In this document: positions 53,875 through 62,596 of the stretch, one piece after another
Numbering within the stretch: position 1 is the first letter of the stretch
Layout of the letters: each line of letters opens with the position of its first letter
Notes under the pieces: model-generated
What the model was told of the DNA's origin: nothing
The model's input: the letters and a program-made list of their open reading frames with translations, nothing else
Databases searched by the model: none
Assembly: GCA_016200895.1 (NCBI GenBank)
Contig: JACQDX010000104.1
Span: 1 to 64,000, forward strand
DNA length: 64,000 nucleotides
Reading direction: 5' to 3'
Origin: Burkholderiales bacterium
GTDB lineage: Bacteria; Pseudomonadota; Gammaproteobacteria; Burkholderiales; Burkholderiaceae_D
Program-made: the position numbers and the translations under genes

Positions 53875-54669
53875 ATGCAAGTGAATAACAAGACAGCCTT
53901 ATTTTTATTGTTGAGCAGCAGTTTGTTTCTCGCCGCTTGCGGAGAAAAGAAAACCGAGCTTGGTGAAGGTTCTTCTGAAGTGACAGGCGCTGCCGGTCCT
54001 GCTGGTGCCAAGGGTGCCAGCAAGACCCTGGTCAAGTGCGATGCGCCGGTGGCAACCCTGTCACTGGTCGAGAACCCAAATGGCTACACTATGAGCAGCC
54101 AGTACAACCTGCCGTCTTCACCTGTGCCTTTGATACGTTTGCTGGCACAGCAAAGCGGCTGCTTTCGCGTGGTTGACCGTGCGTCTGGCCTGAAGGCAGT
54201 GATACAGGAACAGGAACTCAAGGACCAGGGCATTATCCGTAAAAATTCTACGGTGTCCAAGGGCAAAGGCTATGAAGCGCAATACACGATTACCCCCAGT
54301 CTGACTTTTTCCGAGAGCAAGGCTGGTGGCGGTATTGGTGCCATCATGGGGATGATTCCTTTCCTGAGGAATTTCACTGGCTATGCAGAGAAGGTCAGCT
54401 TCAAGGAAGCCCAAGTGGTTTTGTTATTGACCGATAATGAAACCACCGAGCAACTGGCTGCCGCAACCGGTTCTGCCAAGACTACTGATCTTGGCATGGG
54501 CGGGCTCAGCTTTGGTGCCGCTGGCGGTGGTTTCGGTGCAGGCTGGAGCAATACCAATGAAGCCAAGGTCATCGTTGCTGCTTTCCTGGATGCACACAAT
54601 AAGCTGGTGCCGCAAGTAAGACATTTGCAGGAAAAAGAAATGCCGCCTGCTGTGCCGGTGAAGAAGTAA
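53875..54669 (+). CDS. CsgG-like outer-membrane lipoprotein
   Basis: The lipoprotein signal ends in a lipobox LAAC, with Cys22 as the lipidated residue. The mature 240 residues resemble CsgG/HfaB-type proteins: SPVPLIRLLAQQSGCFRVVDRASGL, a region rich in Gly (FGAAGGGFGAGWSN) and a C-terminal KVIVAAFLDAHNKLVPQV. CsgG forms an export pore for curli, but no curli genes are nearby, so it may have another role. GTG at 53881 is an alternative start. A strong terminator follows. Confidence 0.78.
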   Translation: MQVNNKTALFLLLSSSLFLAACGEKKTELGEGSSEVTGAAGPAGAKGASKTLVKCDAPVATLSLVENPNGYTMSSQYNLPSSPVPLIRLLAQQSGCFRVVDRASGLKAVIQEQELKDQGIIRKNSTVSKGKGYEAQYTITPSLTFSESKAGGGIGAIMGMIPFLRNFTGYAEKVSFKEAQVVLLLTDNETTEQLAAATGSAKTTDLGMGGLSFGAAGGGFGAGWSNTNEAKVIVAAFLDAHNKLVPQVRHLQEKEMPPAVPVKK

Positions 54670-54702
54670 GTCCAAATGTGCGTTGTAGTTTGTTTGACCT
54701 TT

Positions 54703-54727
54703 AAGGCCTGCTCTGCAGGCCTTTTTT
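54703..54727 (+). terminator. Rho-independent terminator after the CsgG-like gene
   Basis: AAGGCCTGC and GCAGGCCTT form a perfect stem with a three-base loop followed by six T. It ends the aspS-side transcripts 34 bases after the lipoprotein stop. Confidence 0.92.
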
Positions 54728-54780
54728 ACATTTTGCCGCGTTGCATAAAAGATTCAGGCTGCACAGCTTTGCTTGCTGAG

Positions 54781-54796
54781 AGTGACCTATCTCACA
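54781..54796 (+). promoter_or_regulatory. CRP-like site upstream of the Cache gene
   Basis: AGTGACCTATCTCACA matches the CRP/FNR-family pattern TGTGA-N6-TCACA at nine of ten positions. It lies about 165 bases before the Cache-domain gene. Chance matches of this quality occur, so the site needs binding evidence. Confidence 0.4.
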
Positions 54797-54958
54797 TTAG
54801 TTTGTTCTATATCTATGGCAACGCAACAAGTATCCCTCAATGTCAACTCTTGTTGCAAGAACGAACGCACACAAAAAAGCTGCTATAAAGAAATAAGTCG
54901 CAGACGCTGGGCTGCTTGCCGTGCGGGTAAGTGTTCACTTTTTAAGGGAGGGATGATA

Positions 54959-55438
54959 ATGCATCAGTTTAAAAAAATATTGCCGCTGGGGTTGATAATC
55001 GCTGCATGCGCGGCACCGGTTCTTGCCGCGGGTGATCATGGTTCAGAGGCTGAAGCGCAGGATATGGTCAAAAAAGCCGTTGCTCTGGTCAAGTCAGCTG
55101 GCGCAGAAAAAGCCTACAAAGTGTTTACTGACCATCCTGATGGCGCATTCAAGGAAAAAGACTTATACGTCTTTGTGTATGACTTTGAAGGAAATTGCCT
55201 GGCGCAGGGTGCGAATGCAAAAATGGTGGGCAAAAACCTGATGACCATGAAGGATGTAGATGGTAACGCCTTCATCAAGGGCATGATAGACCTGGTGAAA
55301 ACCTCATCCAAAGGTTGGTATGGCCCTTATAAGTTCAATAATCCAGCGACGCAGAGCTATGAACTGAAACGTTCATATTGCGAGCGCGGCGCTGGTGATA
55401 GCATGGTTTGCGTGGGTACTTACTTCGAGAAAAAATAA
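54959..55438 (+). CDS. Secreted Cache-domain protein
   Basis: The protein begins MHQFKKILPLGLIIAACAAP with a signal peptide cut near VLAAG (about residue 24). The remainder is a single Cache domain: AQDMVKKAVALVKSAGAEKAYK, KDLYVFVYDFEGNCLAQGAN, FIKGMIDLVKTSSKGWYGPYKFNNP and the paired cysteines near the end (SYCERGAGDSMVCVG). ATG 54959 sits 6 bases after GGAGG; ATG 54953 is a near alternative. It has no transducer domain, so it may bind a ligand for another sensor. Confidence 0.83.
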   Translation: MHQFKKILPLGLIIAACAAPVLAAGDHGSEAEAQDMVKKAVALVKSAGAEKAYKVFTDHPDGAFKEKDLYVFVYDFEGNCLAQGANAKMVGKNLMTMKDVDGNAFIKGMIDLVKTSSKGWYGPYKFNNPATQSYELKRSYCERGAGDSMVCVGTYFEKK

Positions 55439-55614
55439 GTCATACTGATCAGGTTGACGAAAATATTTCAAGGCAGCGTTGCTATGGTTTTTAGCGGCAT
55501 TCTAGTGAGCAATCGCTCAGGGAATGCCGTTTTACTTTGCAGTATCAAATATGGACGAGCCAAAAGCGTTAGAATGGTGGTTTTGAAAACTCCGGATCAT
55601 CATTTCGGCCTGGC

Positions 55615-56064
55615 ATGTCAATGCATAAAATTCCTGAATCCGTCCTGGTAGTCATTTACACCGCTGCACTTGATGTTCTATTGCTCGAACGCGCTGACAA
55701 GTCAGGATTCTGGCAATCTGTCACAGGGTCGAAAGATACCGTGGACGAAGAGTGGCAGACCACCGCCATCCGTGAAGTGGCTGAAGAAACCGGTATTGAT
55801 GCTCTGCAATTCGACTTGCAAGATTGGGGACTGACCAATATATATGAAATCTACCCGGTGTGGCGTCATCGCTATGCACCAGGCGTGACGCAAAATACCG
55901 AGCATGTGTTTGGCCTGTGTGTCAGCCCCGATGTAACAATCAGGCTGGCACCGCGTGAACATCTGCAATACCTGTGGTTGCCATGGCGGGATGCCGCAGA
56001 CAAGTGCTTCTCCGCATCAAATGCTGAAGCCATACTGCAACTGTCCAAGCTGGTCGAGGTTTAA
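55615..56064 (+). CDS. nudB: Dihydroneopterin triphosphate diphosphatase NudB
   Basis: NudB removes pyrophosphate from dihydroneopterin triphosphate in folate synthesis. The 149 residues have HKIPESVLVVIYTAALDVLLLERAD, then the Nudix box VTGSKDTVDEEWQTTAIREVAEETGID (residues about 38-62), with the REVAEETG core and one extra residue between the first Gly and Glu. NIYEIYPVWRHRYAPGVTQNTEHVF is also typical. It is followed 19 bases later by the EEP gene. Confidence 0.93.
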   Translation: MSMHKIPESVLVVIYTAALDVLLLERADKSGFWQSVTGSKDTVDEEWQTTAIREVAEETGIDALQFDLQDWGLTNIYEIYPVWRHRYAPGVTQNTEHVFGLCVSPDVTIRLAPREHLQYLWLPWRDAADKCFSASNAEAILQLSKLVEV

Positions 56065-56083
56065 CAAGCTAAAGGAAGTCACC

Positions 56084-56899
56084 ATGAAGCTGCGCATTGC
56101 CACCTACAATATCCACAAGGGCGTCAGTGCATTTGGCCGCAAGGCACGCATCCATGGCATCAAGGAAGCGATAGATTTGCTCGATGCTGACCTGGTATTT
56201 TTACAAGAAGTGCAAGGGCAACATGACCTGCATGCAGAAAACCACACACTCTGGCCGCAAGAGAGTCAGCATGATTTCTTGGCAGGTCAATCTCATGAGG
56301 CTGTATATGGCATGAATGCCGTGTACGAGCATGGCCACCATGGCAACGCCTTGTTGAGCCGCTATCCGATTGCCTCTTTCACCAATCATGATGTATCAGA
56401 CCATGCTTATGAGCAGCGCGGCATCCTGCATGCCATCGTGCAGATCGACAAAGTCCAGGTACATTGCTTTGTCATTCATCTGGGTTTGTTTGCCGCCAGC
56501 CGTCGTCGGCAAATACAGGCACTGATAAAAACCATCAAACAAGATTTGCCTGCCGATGCGCCACTGGTAATTGCCGGTGATTTCAATGACTGGAGCCAGC
56601 GCCTGAGCCAGACCCTGTACCAGGAACTCGGGGTCATTGAAGCCTTTGATGTCGAGGCCCAAGGGCCAGCATCACGGTTTTCGCTGAAGGGGATGTGTAA
56701 AATATTGAACAAGGACACAAGTGGTCACGCTCGTACCTTCCCCGCTGGCCTACCCTGGTTATGCCTGGACCGTGTGTATCTGCGTGGCTTCAAGGTGGAA
56801 GAGGCGCATGTCATGAAAGGTGCGCCCTGGACCACCTTGTCTGATCATGTACCAATTACTGCCAGCCTTGAATTGCTGGAACAAACTAAAAGCCCATGA
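56084..56899 (+). CDS. Endonuclease/exonuclease/phosphatase-family protein (YbhP-like)
   Basis: The 271-residue protein starts MKLRIATYNIHKGVSAFGRK and has the EEP motifs: FLQEVQG (metal-binding Glu), VIAGDFNDWSQRL (catalytic Asp and Asn) and LSDHVPITASLEL (final Asp-His). In E. coli the homologue ybhP precedes clsB, as here, and the stop overlaps clsB by 4 bases. ATG 56084 has AAAGGAAG upstream; the earlier open frame reads through nudB. A role in phospholipid metabolism is plausible from position. Confidence 0.9.
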   Translation: MKLRIATYNIHKGVSAFGRKARIHGIKEAIDLLDADLVFLQEVQGQHDLHAENHTLWPQESQHDFLAGQSHEAVYGMNAVYEHGHHGNALLSRYPIASFTNHDVSDHAYEQRGILHAIVQIDKVQVHCFVIHLGLFAASRRRQIQALIKTIKQDLPADAPLVIAGDFNDWSQRLSQTLYQELGVIEAFDVEAQGPASRFSLKGMCKILNKDTSGHARTFPAGLPWLCLDRVYLRGFKVEEAHVMKGAPWTTLSDHVPITASLELLEQTKSP

Positions 56900-58059
56900 G
56901 CAAGCTGCATTTCATTGAAGGCAATGACGTCGAGCTTCTGCATAGCGGCGCCCAGTTTTTCCCCACCCTGATTGCATCCATCGACCAGGCACAGCATGAA
57001 GTGTATCTGGAGTCTTATATCTTTGCCGCAGACCAGACTGCGCAGTCTGTACAAGCGGCGCTGGTGCAGGCCGCAGCGCGTGGTGTGCAGGTCAGGGTGG
57101 TCATAGACTGGATAGGCAGTGACCGCAGTTTGGCGATTGCTCTGACGGATAGCTTCAATGACCACGGGGTATATTGCCGCTGCTTTAATCCCTGGTTCAA
57201 GCGCGGCCTGGCCCGCACCCATAGAAAAATTTGCGTGGTAGACAGACAGGTTGCCATAGTCGGTGGCTTGAATATCATTGATGACTGTATTGCCGACGAT
57301 GGCTCTGGTATCGTCCTGCCTTACCCGCGCTGGGACTTTGCCGTTACAGTCACCGGCCCTCTGGTCGCTAATATCCATCTGGAAGTCGAATCGCAATGGC
57401 GCAAGCTGGGTAAACTGGGTTTGCGTACCCGCTTCGCGCTGATGAAGCATTTGCATGCCGATGCCAAGGTCGCAGGCAAGCAAATCACCGCGGCGGCGCT
57501 GGTGGTGCGCGACAATTTGCGCAACCGTGCCACCATACAACGCGCGTATCTGCAGGCGCTGGGCATGGCAAGATCACGCGCTATTTTGGTCACCCCCTAC
57601 TTTGCACCCGGCAGAAAATTCCGCCGCGCCCTGGTATCTGCCGCTTCACGCGGCGTCGATGTCGTGCTCTTGCTCGGTGTCGGTCAATTTGCCTTGCAGG
57701 ATGCAGTGTCACAATCCTTTTACCCCAAATTACTGACAGCGGGCGTGCGCATAGTCGAATATGGCAAGACGCAACTGCATGCCAAAGTCGCCGTTATTGA
57801 TGAAGACTGGGCCACTGTTGGCTCCAGTAACTTTGATGGACTCAGCCTGTTCGTCAATCACGAAGCCAATGTTGTCATCCGCGACAAGATATTTACAGCA
57901 AGCCTGGCGCATGAACTGGAATTGGGCATAGCTGATGGCACAGAAATCTTTGCCGAAGATATGCACAAGAAAGCCTGGTACAAACGCGCCTGGCACGGTA
58001 CGGCTTATCTGATCTATCGTGGCCTCATGCGCATCGTCACCTTTGGACATTACGGATGA
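56896..58059 (+). CDS. clsB: Cardiolipin synthase ClsB
   Basis: ClsB makes cardiolipin from phosphatidylglycerol. The 387-residue PLD enzyme has two HKD motifs, H109-K111-D116 (HRKICVVD) and H295-K297-D302 (HAKVAVID), each followed by the expected GGxN/GSSNFD segments. It has no N-terminal membrane segment, as in ClsB. It is translationally coupled to the EEP gene and to the DUF429 gene by 4-base overlaps. The E. coli order ybhP-clsB is kept, but ybhN is absent here. Confidence 0.95.
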   Translation: MSKLHFIEGNDVELLHSGAQFFPTLIASIDQAQHEVYLESYIFAADQTAQSVQAALVQAAARGVQVRVVIDWIGSDRSLAIALTDSFNDHGVYCRCFNPWFKRGLARTHRKICVVDRQVAIVGGLNIIDDCIADDGSGIVLPYPRWDFAVTVTGPLVANIHLEVESQWRKLGKLGLRTRFALMKHLHADAKVAGKQITAAALVVRDNLRNRATIQRAYLQALGMARSRAILVTPYFAPGRKFRRALVSAASRGVDVVLLLGVGQFALQDAVSQSFYPKLLTAGVRIVEYGKTQLHAKVAVIDEDWATVGSSNFDGLSLFVNHEANVVIRDKIFTASLAHELELGIADGTEIFAEDMHKKAWYKRAWHGTAYLIYRGLMRIVTFGHYG

Positions 58060-58856
58060 AATTGCACGGTGTGGATTTCACATCAGCACCCTCACGCCAC
58101 AAAGGCATCACGATCGCCAGCGGCTGCATGCAAGCAGATGTGCTGCGTTTGGAGTCTCTGCAAACACTCAGCGACTTCGCTGCATTTGATAACTGGCTCA
58201 TTCAACCTGGCCCCTGGCTGGCGGGTTTCGACTTGCCATTTTCCTTGCCGCGCGAACTGGTGGAACATCTGCGCTGGCCAGCCAATTGGCCAGATTTGAT
58301 GCGCCACCTGCAAACACAAACACGCGCAGAACTACGCCTGCAATTCAAGGCATTTTGTGATGCCCGTGCCGTTGGTAATAAATTTGCCCACAGAGCAACG
58401 GATATACCTGCCGGGTCTTCACCCTCAATGAAATGGGTGAATCCCCCGGTGGCCAACATGCTGCACGCAGGTGCCCCGCGTTTGCTGGATGCCCGTGTCA
58501 GCATCCCCGGCATGCATGAGGGCGACCCGCAACGCATCGCCCTCGAAGCTTACCCCGGCATGGTGGCACGCAGCATCACCAAAGCCTCATATAAAAGCGA
58601 TGTCAAGGACAAGCAAACACCAGAACGCAGGCAGGCCCGCGAGCACATCCTGCAGGCGCTGAAAGCCGGCTCTACACCATGGAAAATCAAACTCCATGCA
58701 GGTAATTTTGGCGATGCATTATTGAGCGACGGTAGCGCCGATTTGCTGGATGCCGTGCTATGCATGGTATTGGCCGCCTGGGCTCATGACAGACGCGGCC
58801 AGAATTTTGGCTTGCCGGAATTTGATCCGCTTGAAGGCTGGATAGTGGGTTCTTGA
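58056..58856 (+). CDS. DUF429 protein (RNase H-fold-like)
   Basis: The 266-residue protein opens MKLHGVDFTSAPSRHKGITI, the DUF429 start with a conserved Asp, and has GFDLPFSLPRELVEHL, a middle rich in positive charge, and SADLLDAVLCMVLAAWAHDR near the end. DUF429 proteins are predicted nuclease-like folds with no proven activity. It is coupled to clsB by a 4-base overlap and ends this operon. Confidence 0.87.
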   Translation: MKLHGVDFTSAPSRHKGITIASGCMQADVLRLESLQTLSDFAAFDNWLIQPGPWLAGFDLPFSLPRELVEHLRWPANWPDLMRHLQTQTRAELRLQFKAFCDARAVGNKFAHRATDIPAGSSPSMKWVNPPVANMLHAGAPRLLDARVSIPGMHEGDPQRIALEAYPGMVARSITKASYKSDVKDKQTPERRQAREHILQALKAGSTPWKIKLHAGNFGDALLSDGSADLLDAVLCMVLAAWAHDRRGQNFGLPEFDPLEGWIVGS

Positions 58857-59154
58857 AATTTTCGGTTTTATCTTGAGCTCCAGCTTTGGATAGCAGATTT
58901 TCATTGCCAATTTTTGGCTCGTAGTGCTGTCCCGCTTTTAGCTCTGAATTTAATTGTCTGGCGCGCAGAATTCGCTCATGATCATATACAGGATGTTAAA
59001 CTATGGGGTTTTCTATTTTGCACTAAGAACTTTTTTCTTAGACATTTTCGCCAGGGATAATCAGGCCAGATCAGATGAGTGAAAGAGAGGAAGTTGCAAT
59101 TGGGTAACATCAGGCAACCATCATTATTCATACCAGTTTTTAGGATACCGTCTC
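58857..59154. other. Intergenic region with a small hairpin
   Basis: No gene or repeat is seen in these 298 bases. CTAAGAA and TTCTTAG near 59022-59040 form a small AT-rich hairpin that might end transcription from upstream, though no long T run follows. Promoter elements of the next gene should lie here, but I cannot place them. Confidence 0.4.
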
Positions 59155-60840
59155 ATGCTGCTTACATCGTCCCTGCGTACTGCCATTGCCATGGCAGCAG
59201 ATGTCGCCGCAGCAGCGTTTCATGTGTTGCCTAAAAGTGATTGGCCACCGACGCTTTATGAATTGCATGAAAGTGGCAGGCGCTGGGAAGAAAAACTGGA
59301 TAGCGGTGCAGATGATTTCGAGCAAAGAAAACAGGTGTGGTTGCAAACCAATATGGCGGGCACTGTCGTCAAGCTGATGGCTGAGAGCCGCGCAACGGTC
59401 ATACCCGATTCTGCCTGCGCTCTTACCCTGTTGATCGAATTTTCCGTTGTGCCTGAGGTTTTGCATGGTCTGGTACTGGCCCTGCCATATTCACGCTCAG
59501 AACAAGGCCTGGGTCTGCTTGCCGGCATGGTGCAAGTGTATCGCTATCCCGAGGCAATCTTCCCCATGCTTGATGAAATACTGCCCGAGTTTACCGCTTT
59601 GTTGTCCAGTCGTTGTGCTACCCATTGGCGCAAACCTATGGAGTATGATCGCAAGCTCAAACCCTCGCAAGCCAGTTATGAGTCAGAGTCGCCAGTCATT
59701 GCGGCACGCTGCCCTTCATTTTTATCCTTGCCTGAACCGGGCTGGAATAGCAATGAAATAGGCTCACGCTACCTCGATGCACTGATTGCACGTTACCCGT
59801 TTGATGATGGCATTTGCTTTCAAAGAGCGTTGTATCAGCTAAAGCTGGATTTTTCCTTGCCCAGCCTGTTAAGGGTAGATTATCTGCTGGGCGAATTGCA
59901 AAACAGCCTGAGCATGACTGAAGATGAGTTCACAGCCCGCACTGCGAATATGAATTTTTTGTATTGTGTTGCGTTTTATTGCAGCAAGGTCATCGCCAAA
60001 GCAGCCGGCTGCCATGTTGACTGGTACAGCATTGCGCAATTCGGGCAGCGTTTTCCTGAGAAAAAAAGCATAACTGCCAGCCCGGCCAGGTCTTTGGTTG
60101 CGGTCTTCAATGCAGCAGGTGGCGAGATGGGGATGCCTTTCTTCCCTTTACAGGCTATATTACGACGACTGTTTGCTAAAGAAACCTCGCAACAACTGCG
60201 TTCTGCCTTCAAGCAATGGGGAAAGGCTGCCTTTACGCAGCGGGCTGCCAGCATCAATGATGAAATGCCCGCCGTACAGCAATTGATAGACAACTGGCCC
60301 ATGCATCAGCGTGATTACCTGACGACCAAGAGAATTGACTGGTTCAAGGACAAGTATTTCAATCTGTGGTTTCAGACTTACTTCTCCCTTTATCGCGGAG
60401 GAAGGGTAGTCTGGGCTTGCATAGTACAGGCACATAATCAAGCCTATACAGATGAGAATGTAGATCGCTTCGCGCAAATCGTTTTTGATCCCCAGGGTTT
60501 GCTGACACCGCCTCAGCTTGAAGTTATCGCCAAAAAACTGAACTCCTACAAAGGATGCAGGCCGTTTGATGCGCGCCTGGGTTTCATGGCGGACTTCATG
60601 ACAGACGAAATACCGATGACGCTAGGCGCTGAGCTGCCCTATAGAATATCGAGTGACGATGTGTGTACTTCCGCAATTTTGTTGATACGCAAGCATTTGC
60701 CGGTTAATCGCCTGCTCTCCAATTATTTGCCGGTGTTGATACATGATGCATTTCCAGGTGTCGCCTTGTTCTTACCAAGCAAATTCTGGACACCTGCGAT
60801 TGCCCGTCAATGCGCGGCCTATGGCTGGCCAGTCCACTAG
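59155..60840 (+). CDS. Unknown 561-residue protein upstream of hscC
   Basis: I do not recognise this protein. The first 25 residues are hydrophobic and Ala-rich (LRTAIAMAADVAAAAFHVL) but have no clear signal cut; the rest is alpha-helical and soluble with Trp and Tyr scattered through. The segments WPPTLYELHESGRRWEEKLD and FPFDD-like RYPFDDGICFQRALYQLK stand out, and about ten cysteines are present. It lies 46 bases before hscC on the same strand, so it is probably part of the chaperone unit as a client or partner. Confidence 0.75.
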   Translation: MLLTSSLRTAIAMAADVAAAAFHVLPKSDWPPTLYELHESGRRWEEKLDSGADDFEQRKQVWLQTNMAGTVVKLMAESRATVIPDSACALTLLIEFSVVPEVLHGLVLALPYSRSEQGLGLLAGMVQVYRYPEAIFPMLDEILPEFTALLSSRCATHWRKPMEYDRKLKPSQASYESESPVIAARCPSFLSLPEPGWNSNEIGSRYLDALIARYPFDDGICFQRALYQLKLDFSLPSLLRVDYLLGELQNSLSMTEDEFTARTANMNFLYCVAFYCSKVIAKAAGCHVDWYSIAQFGQRFPEKKSITASPARSLVAVFNAAGGEMGMPFFPLQAILRRLFAKETSQQLRSAFKQWGKAAFTQRAASINDEMPAVQQLIDNWPMHQRDYLTTKRIDWFKDKYFNLWFQTYFSLYRGGRVVWACIVQAHNQAYTDENVDRFAQIVFDPQGLLTPPQLEVIAKKLNSYKGCRPFDARLGFMADFMTDEIPMTLGAELPYRISSDDVCTSAILLIRKHLPVNRLLSNYLPVLIHDAFPGVALFLPSKFWTPAIARQCAAYGWPVH

Positions 60841-60886
60841 TGGTACAAAACAATTTTAGTCGGAATTTATAATAAAGGCTTTTGAA

Positions 60887-62596
60887 ATGATAGTCGGTAT
60901 AGATCTGGGTACAACCAATAGCTTGATCGCTGTCTGGAAAGATGGTCAGGCGCAATTGATTGCCAACGCGCTGGGTCATGTGCTGACACCTTCCTGTGTC
61001 AGTATCAACGACAATGGCGAAGTGCTGGTAGGCTTGCCTGCACGTGACCGCTTGCTGACCAATCCTGACCGTTCTGCAGCTCTTTTCAAACGCCACATGG
61101 GTACGGAAAAGAGCATGCGGCTTGCGGGTAAAAACTACCGGCCAGAAGAGTTATCTGCGCTGGTGCTGAAGTCACTGGTTGCCGATGCCGAGGCTTTTCT
61201 TGGTGAAAAAGTGACTGAAGCCGTAATTACCGTACCAGCCTATTTTAACGACACCCAGCGCAAGGCCACCCGCATTGCCGGTGAATTGGCAGGCCTGAAG
61301 GTAGAACGTCTGTTGAACGAACCAACGGCTGCCGCACTGGCTTATGGTCTGCACCTGGCACCTAAAGAATCACAATTCCTGGTGTTTGATCTTGGTGGCG
61401 GCACCTTTGATGTGTCCATTCTGGAATTGTTTGCAGGCATCATGGAAGTCCGTGCAACTGCAGGTGACAATTTCCTTGGTGGCGAAGATTTTACCTTGGT
61501 GCTGGTCAAGGGCTTCATTGAAAATACCGGCAAGACTGCCGGTATTATTGAGACCGATTTGAGCGCCGCCCAGCGTACCCATTTGCGCACAGAAGCAGAG
61601 CGGGTCAAGCGCGCCCTGTCAGGTGGCGATCATGCCACCTTTTCTTACCGTCACAATGAATCTGAGCTGCTCTGGGAGGTCAGTCTCACTGCCTATGAGA
61701 AACTGTGCGCAGACTTGCTGCAACGCCTGAGCCAGCCTATAGAGCGCGCACTGCGTGATTCCAATATCAGGTCGAATGAGCTTGACCGCGTTGTAATGGT
61801 AGGCGGCTCTACCCGCATGACTATCGTCCATCGTCTGTTGACCCGTTTGTTTGGCCGCTTCCCCAGCCGTGATATCAATCCCGATGAGGCCATCGTCATC
61901 GGCGCTGCCGTCCAGGCTGGCCTGAAAGCCAGGGATGAGGCACTCAATGAAGTTGTCATGACGGATGTCTGCCCTTATTCGCTCGGTATCGCAGTATCAG
62001 AAGAGTACGGTGATGGCGAGTATCGCACGGGTTTGTTCAGTCCTCTGATTGAACGTAACACGGTGGTACCAGTCAGCCGCTCCAAGGAATTTCAACCCAT
62101 CAGTGACAGGCAGGAACAGATCGATATCAGGGTCTACCAGGGTGAAAGTCGCGAAACCAAAGACAATATTGCGCTGGGAGCCTTCACTCTTCCCCTGCCT
62201 TTTACGCCGAATACGGATCGCAGTGTAGACATTCGTTTCACCTATGACATCAATGGCTTGCTGGAAGTGGAAGCTACCATTAAAGCCACGGGGGCAAAGC
62301 AAAACCTGGTCATAGAACAAAATCCCGGCGCGATGTCGGCAGAGCAGCTTGAACGCAGCCTGGTGGCGATGCGTGCATTGAAAATACATCCGCGTGATCA
62401 ACTTGAAAATCAGGCCCTGCTGGAACGCCTGAAACGGCTGTATGAACAAAATCTTGGTAACCGCCGTGAATGGGTTGCTGCACGCATCAGCCAGTATGAG
62501 CAAATACTGGCACGACAAAACCCAAGGGAAATCGCCAAGGCCAATGAGGCGTTCACGGAAGTGCTGACCCGATTTGAGGGCACGCCCTTGTTATGA
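60887..62596 (+). CDS. hscC: HscC-type Hsp70 chaperone
   Basis: The 569-residue protein has the full Hsp70 ATPase domain: [18 protein letters not shown] (3-20), [35 protein letters not shown] and [21 protein letters not shown]. The substrate-binding part is short: the C-terminal lid is reduced compared with DnaK (about 640), as in the HscC subfamily. It is followed by a J-like gene whose start overlaps by 4 bases and preceded by the 561-residue gene. HscC has no general heat-shock role. Confidence 0.93.
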   Translation: MIVGIDLGTTNSLIAVWKDGQAQLIANALGHVLTPSCVSINDNGEVLVGLPARDRLLTNPDRSAALFKRHMGTEKSMRLAGKNYRPEELSALVLKSLVADAEAFLGEKVTEAVITVPAYFNDTQRKATRIAGELAGLKVERLLNEPTAAALAYGLHLAPKESQFLVFDLGGGTFDVSILELFAGIMEVRATAGDNFLGGEDFTLVLVKGFIENTGKTAGIIETDLSAAQRTHLRTEAERVKRALSGGDHATFSYRHNESELLWEVSLTAYEKLCADLLQRLSQPIERALRDSNIRSNELDRVVMVGGSTRMTIVHRLLTRLFGRFPSRDINPDEAIVIGAAVQAGLKARDEALNEVVMTDVCPYSLGIAVSEEYGDGEYRTGLFSPLIERNTVVPVSRSKEFQPISDRQEQIDIRVYQGESRETKDNIALGAFTLPLPFTPNTDRSVDIRFTYDINGLLEVEATIKATGAKQNLVIEQNPGAMSAEQLERSLVAMRALKIHPRDQLENQALLERLKRLYEQNLGNRREWVAARISQYEQILARQNPREIAKANEAFTEVLTRFEGTPLL

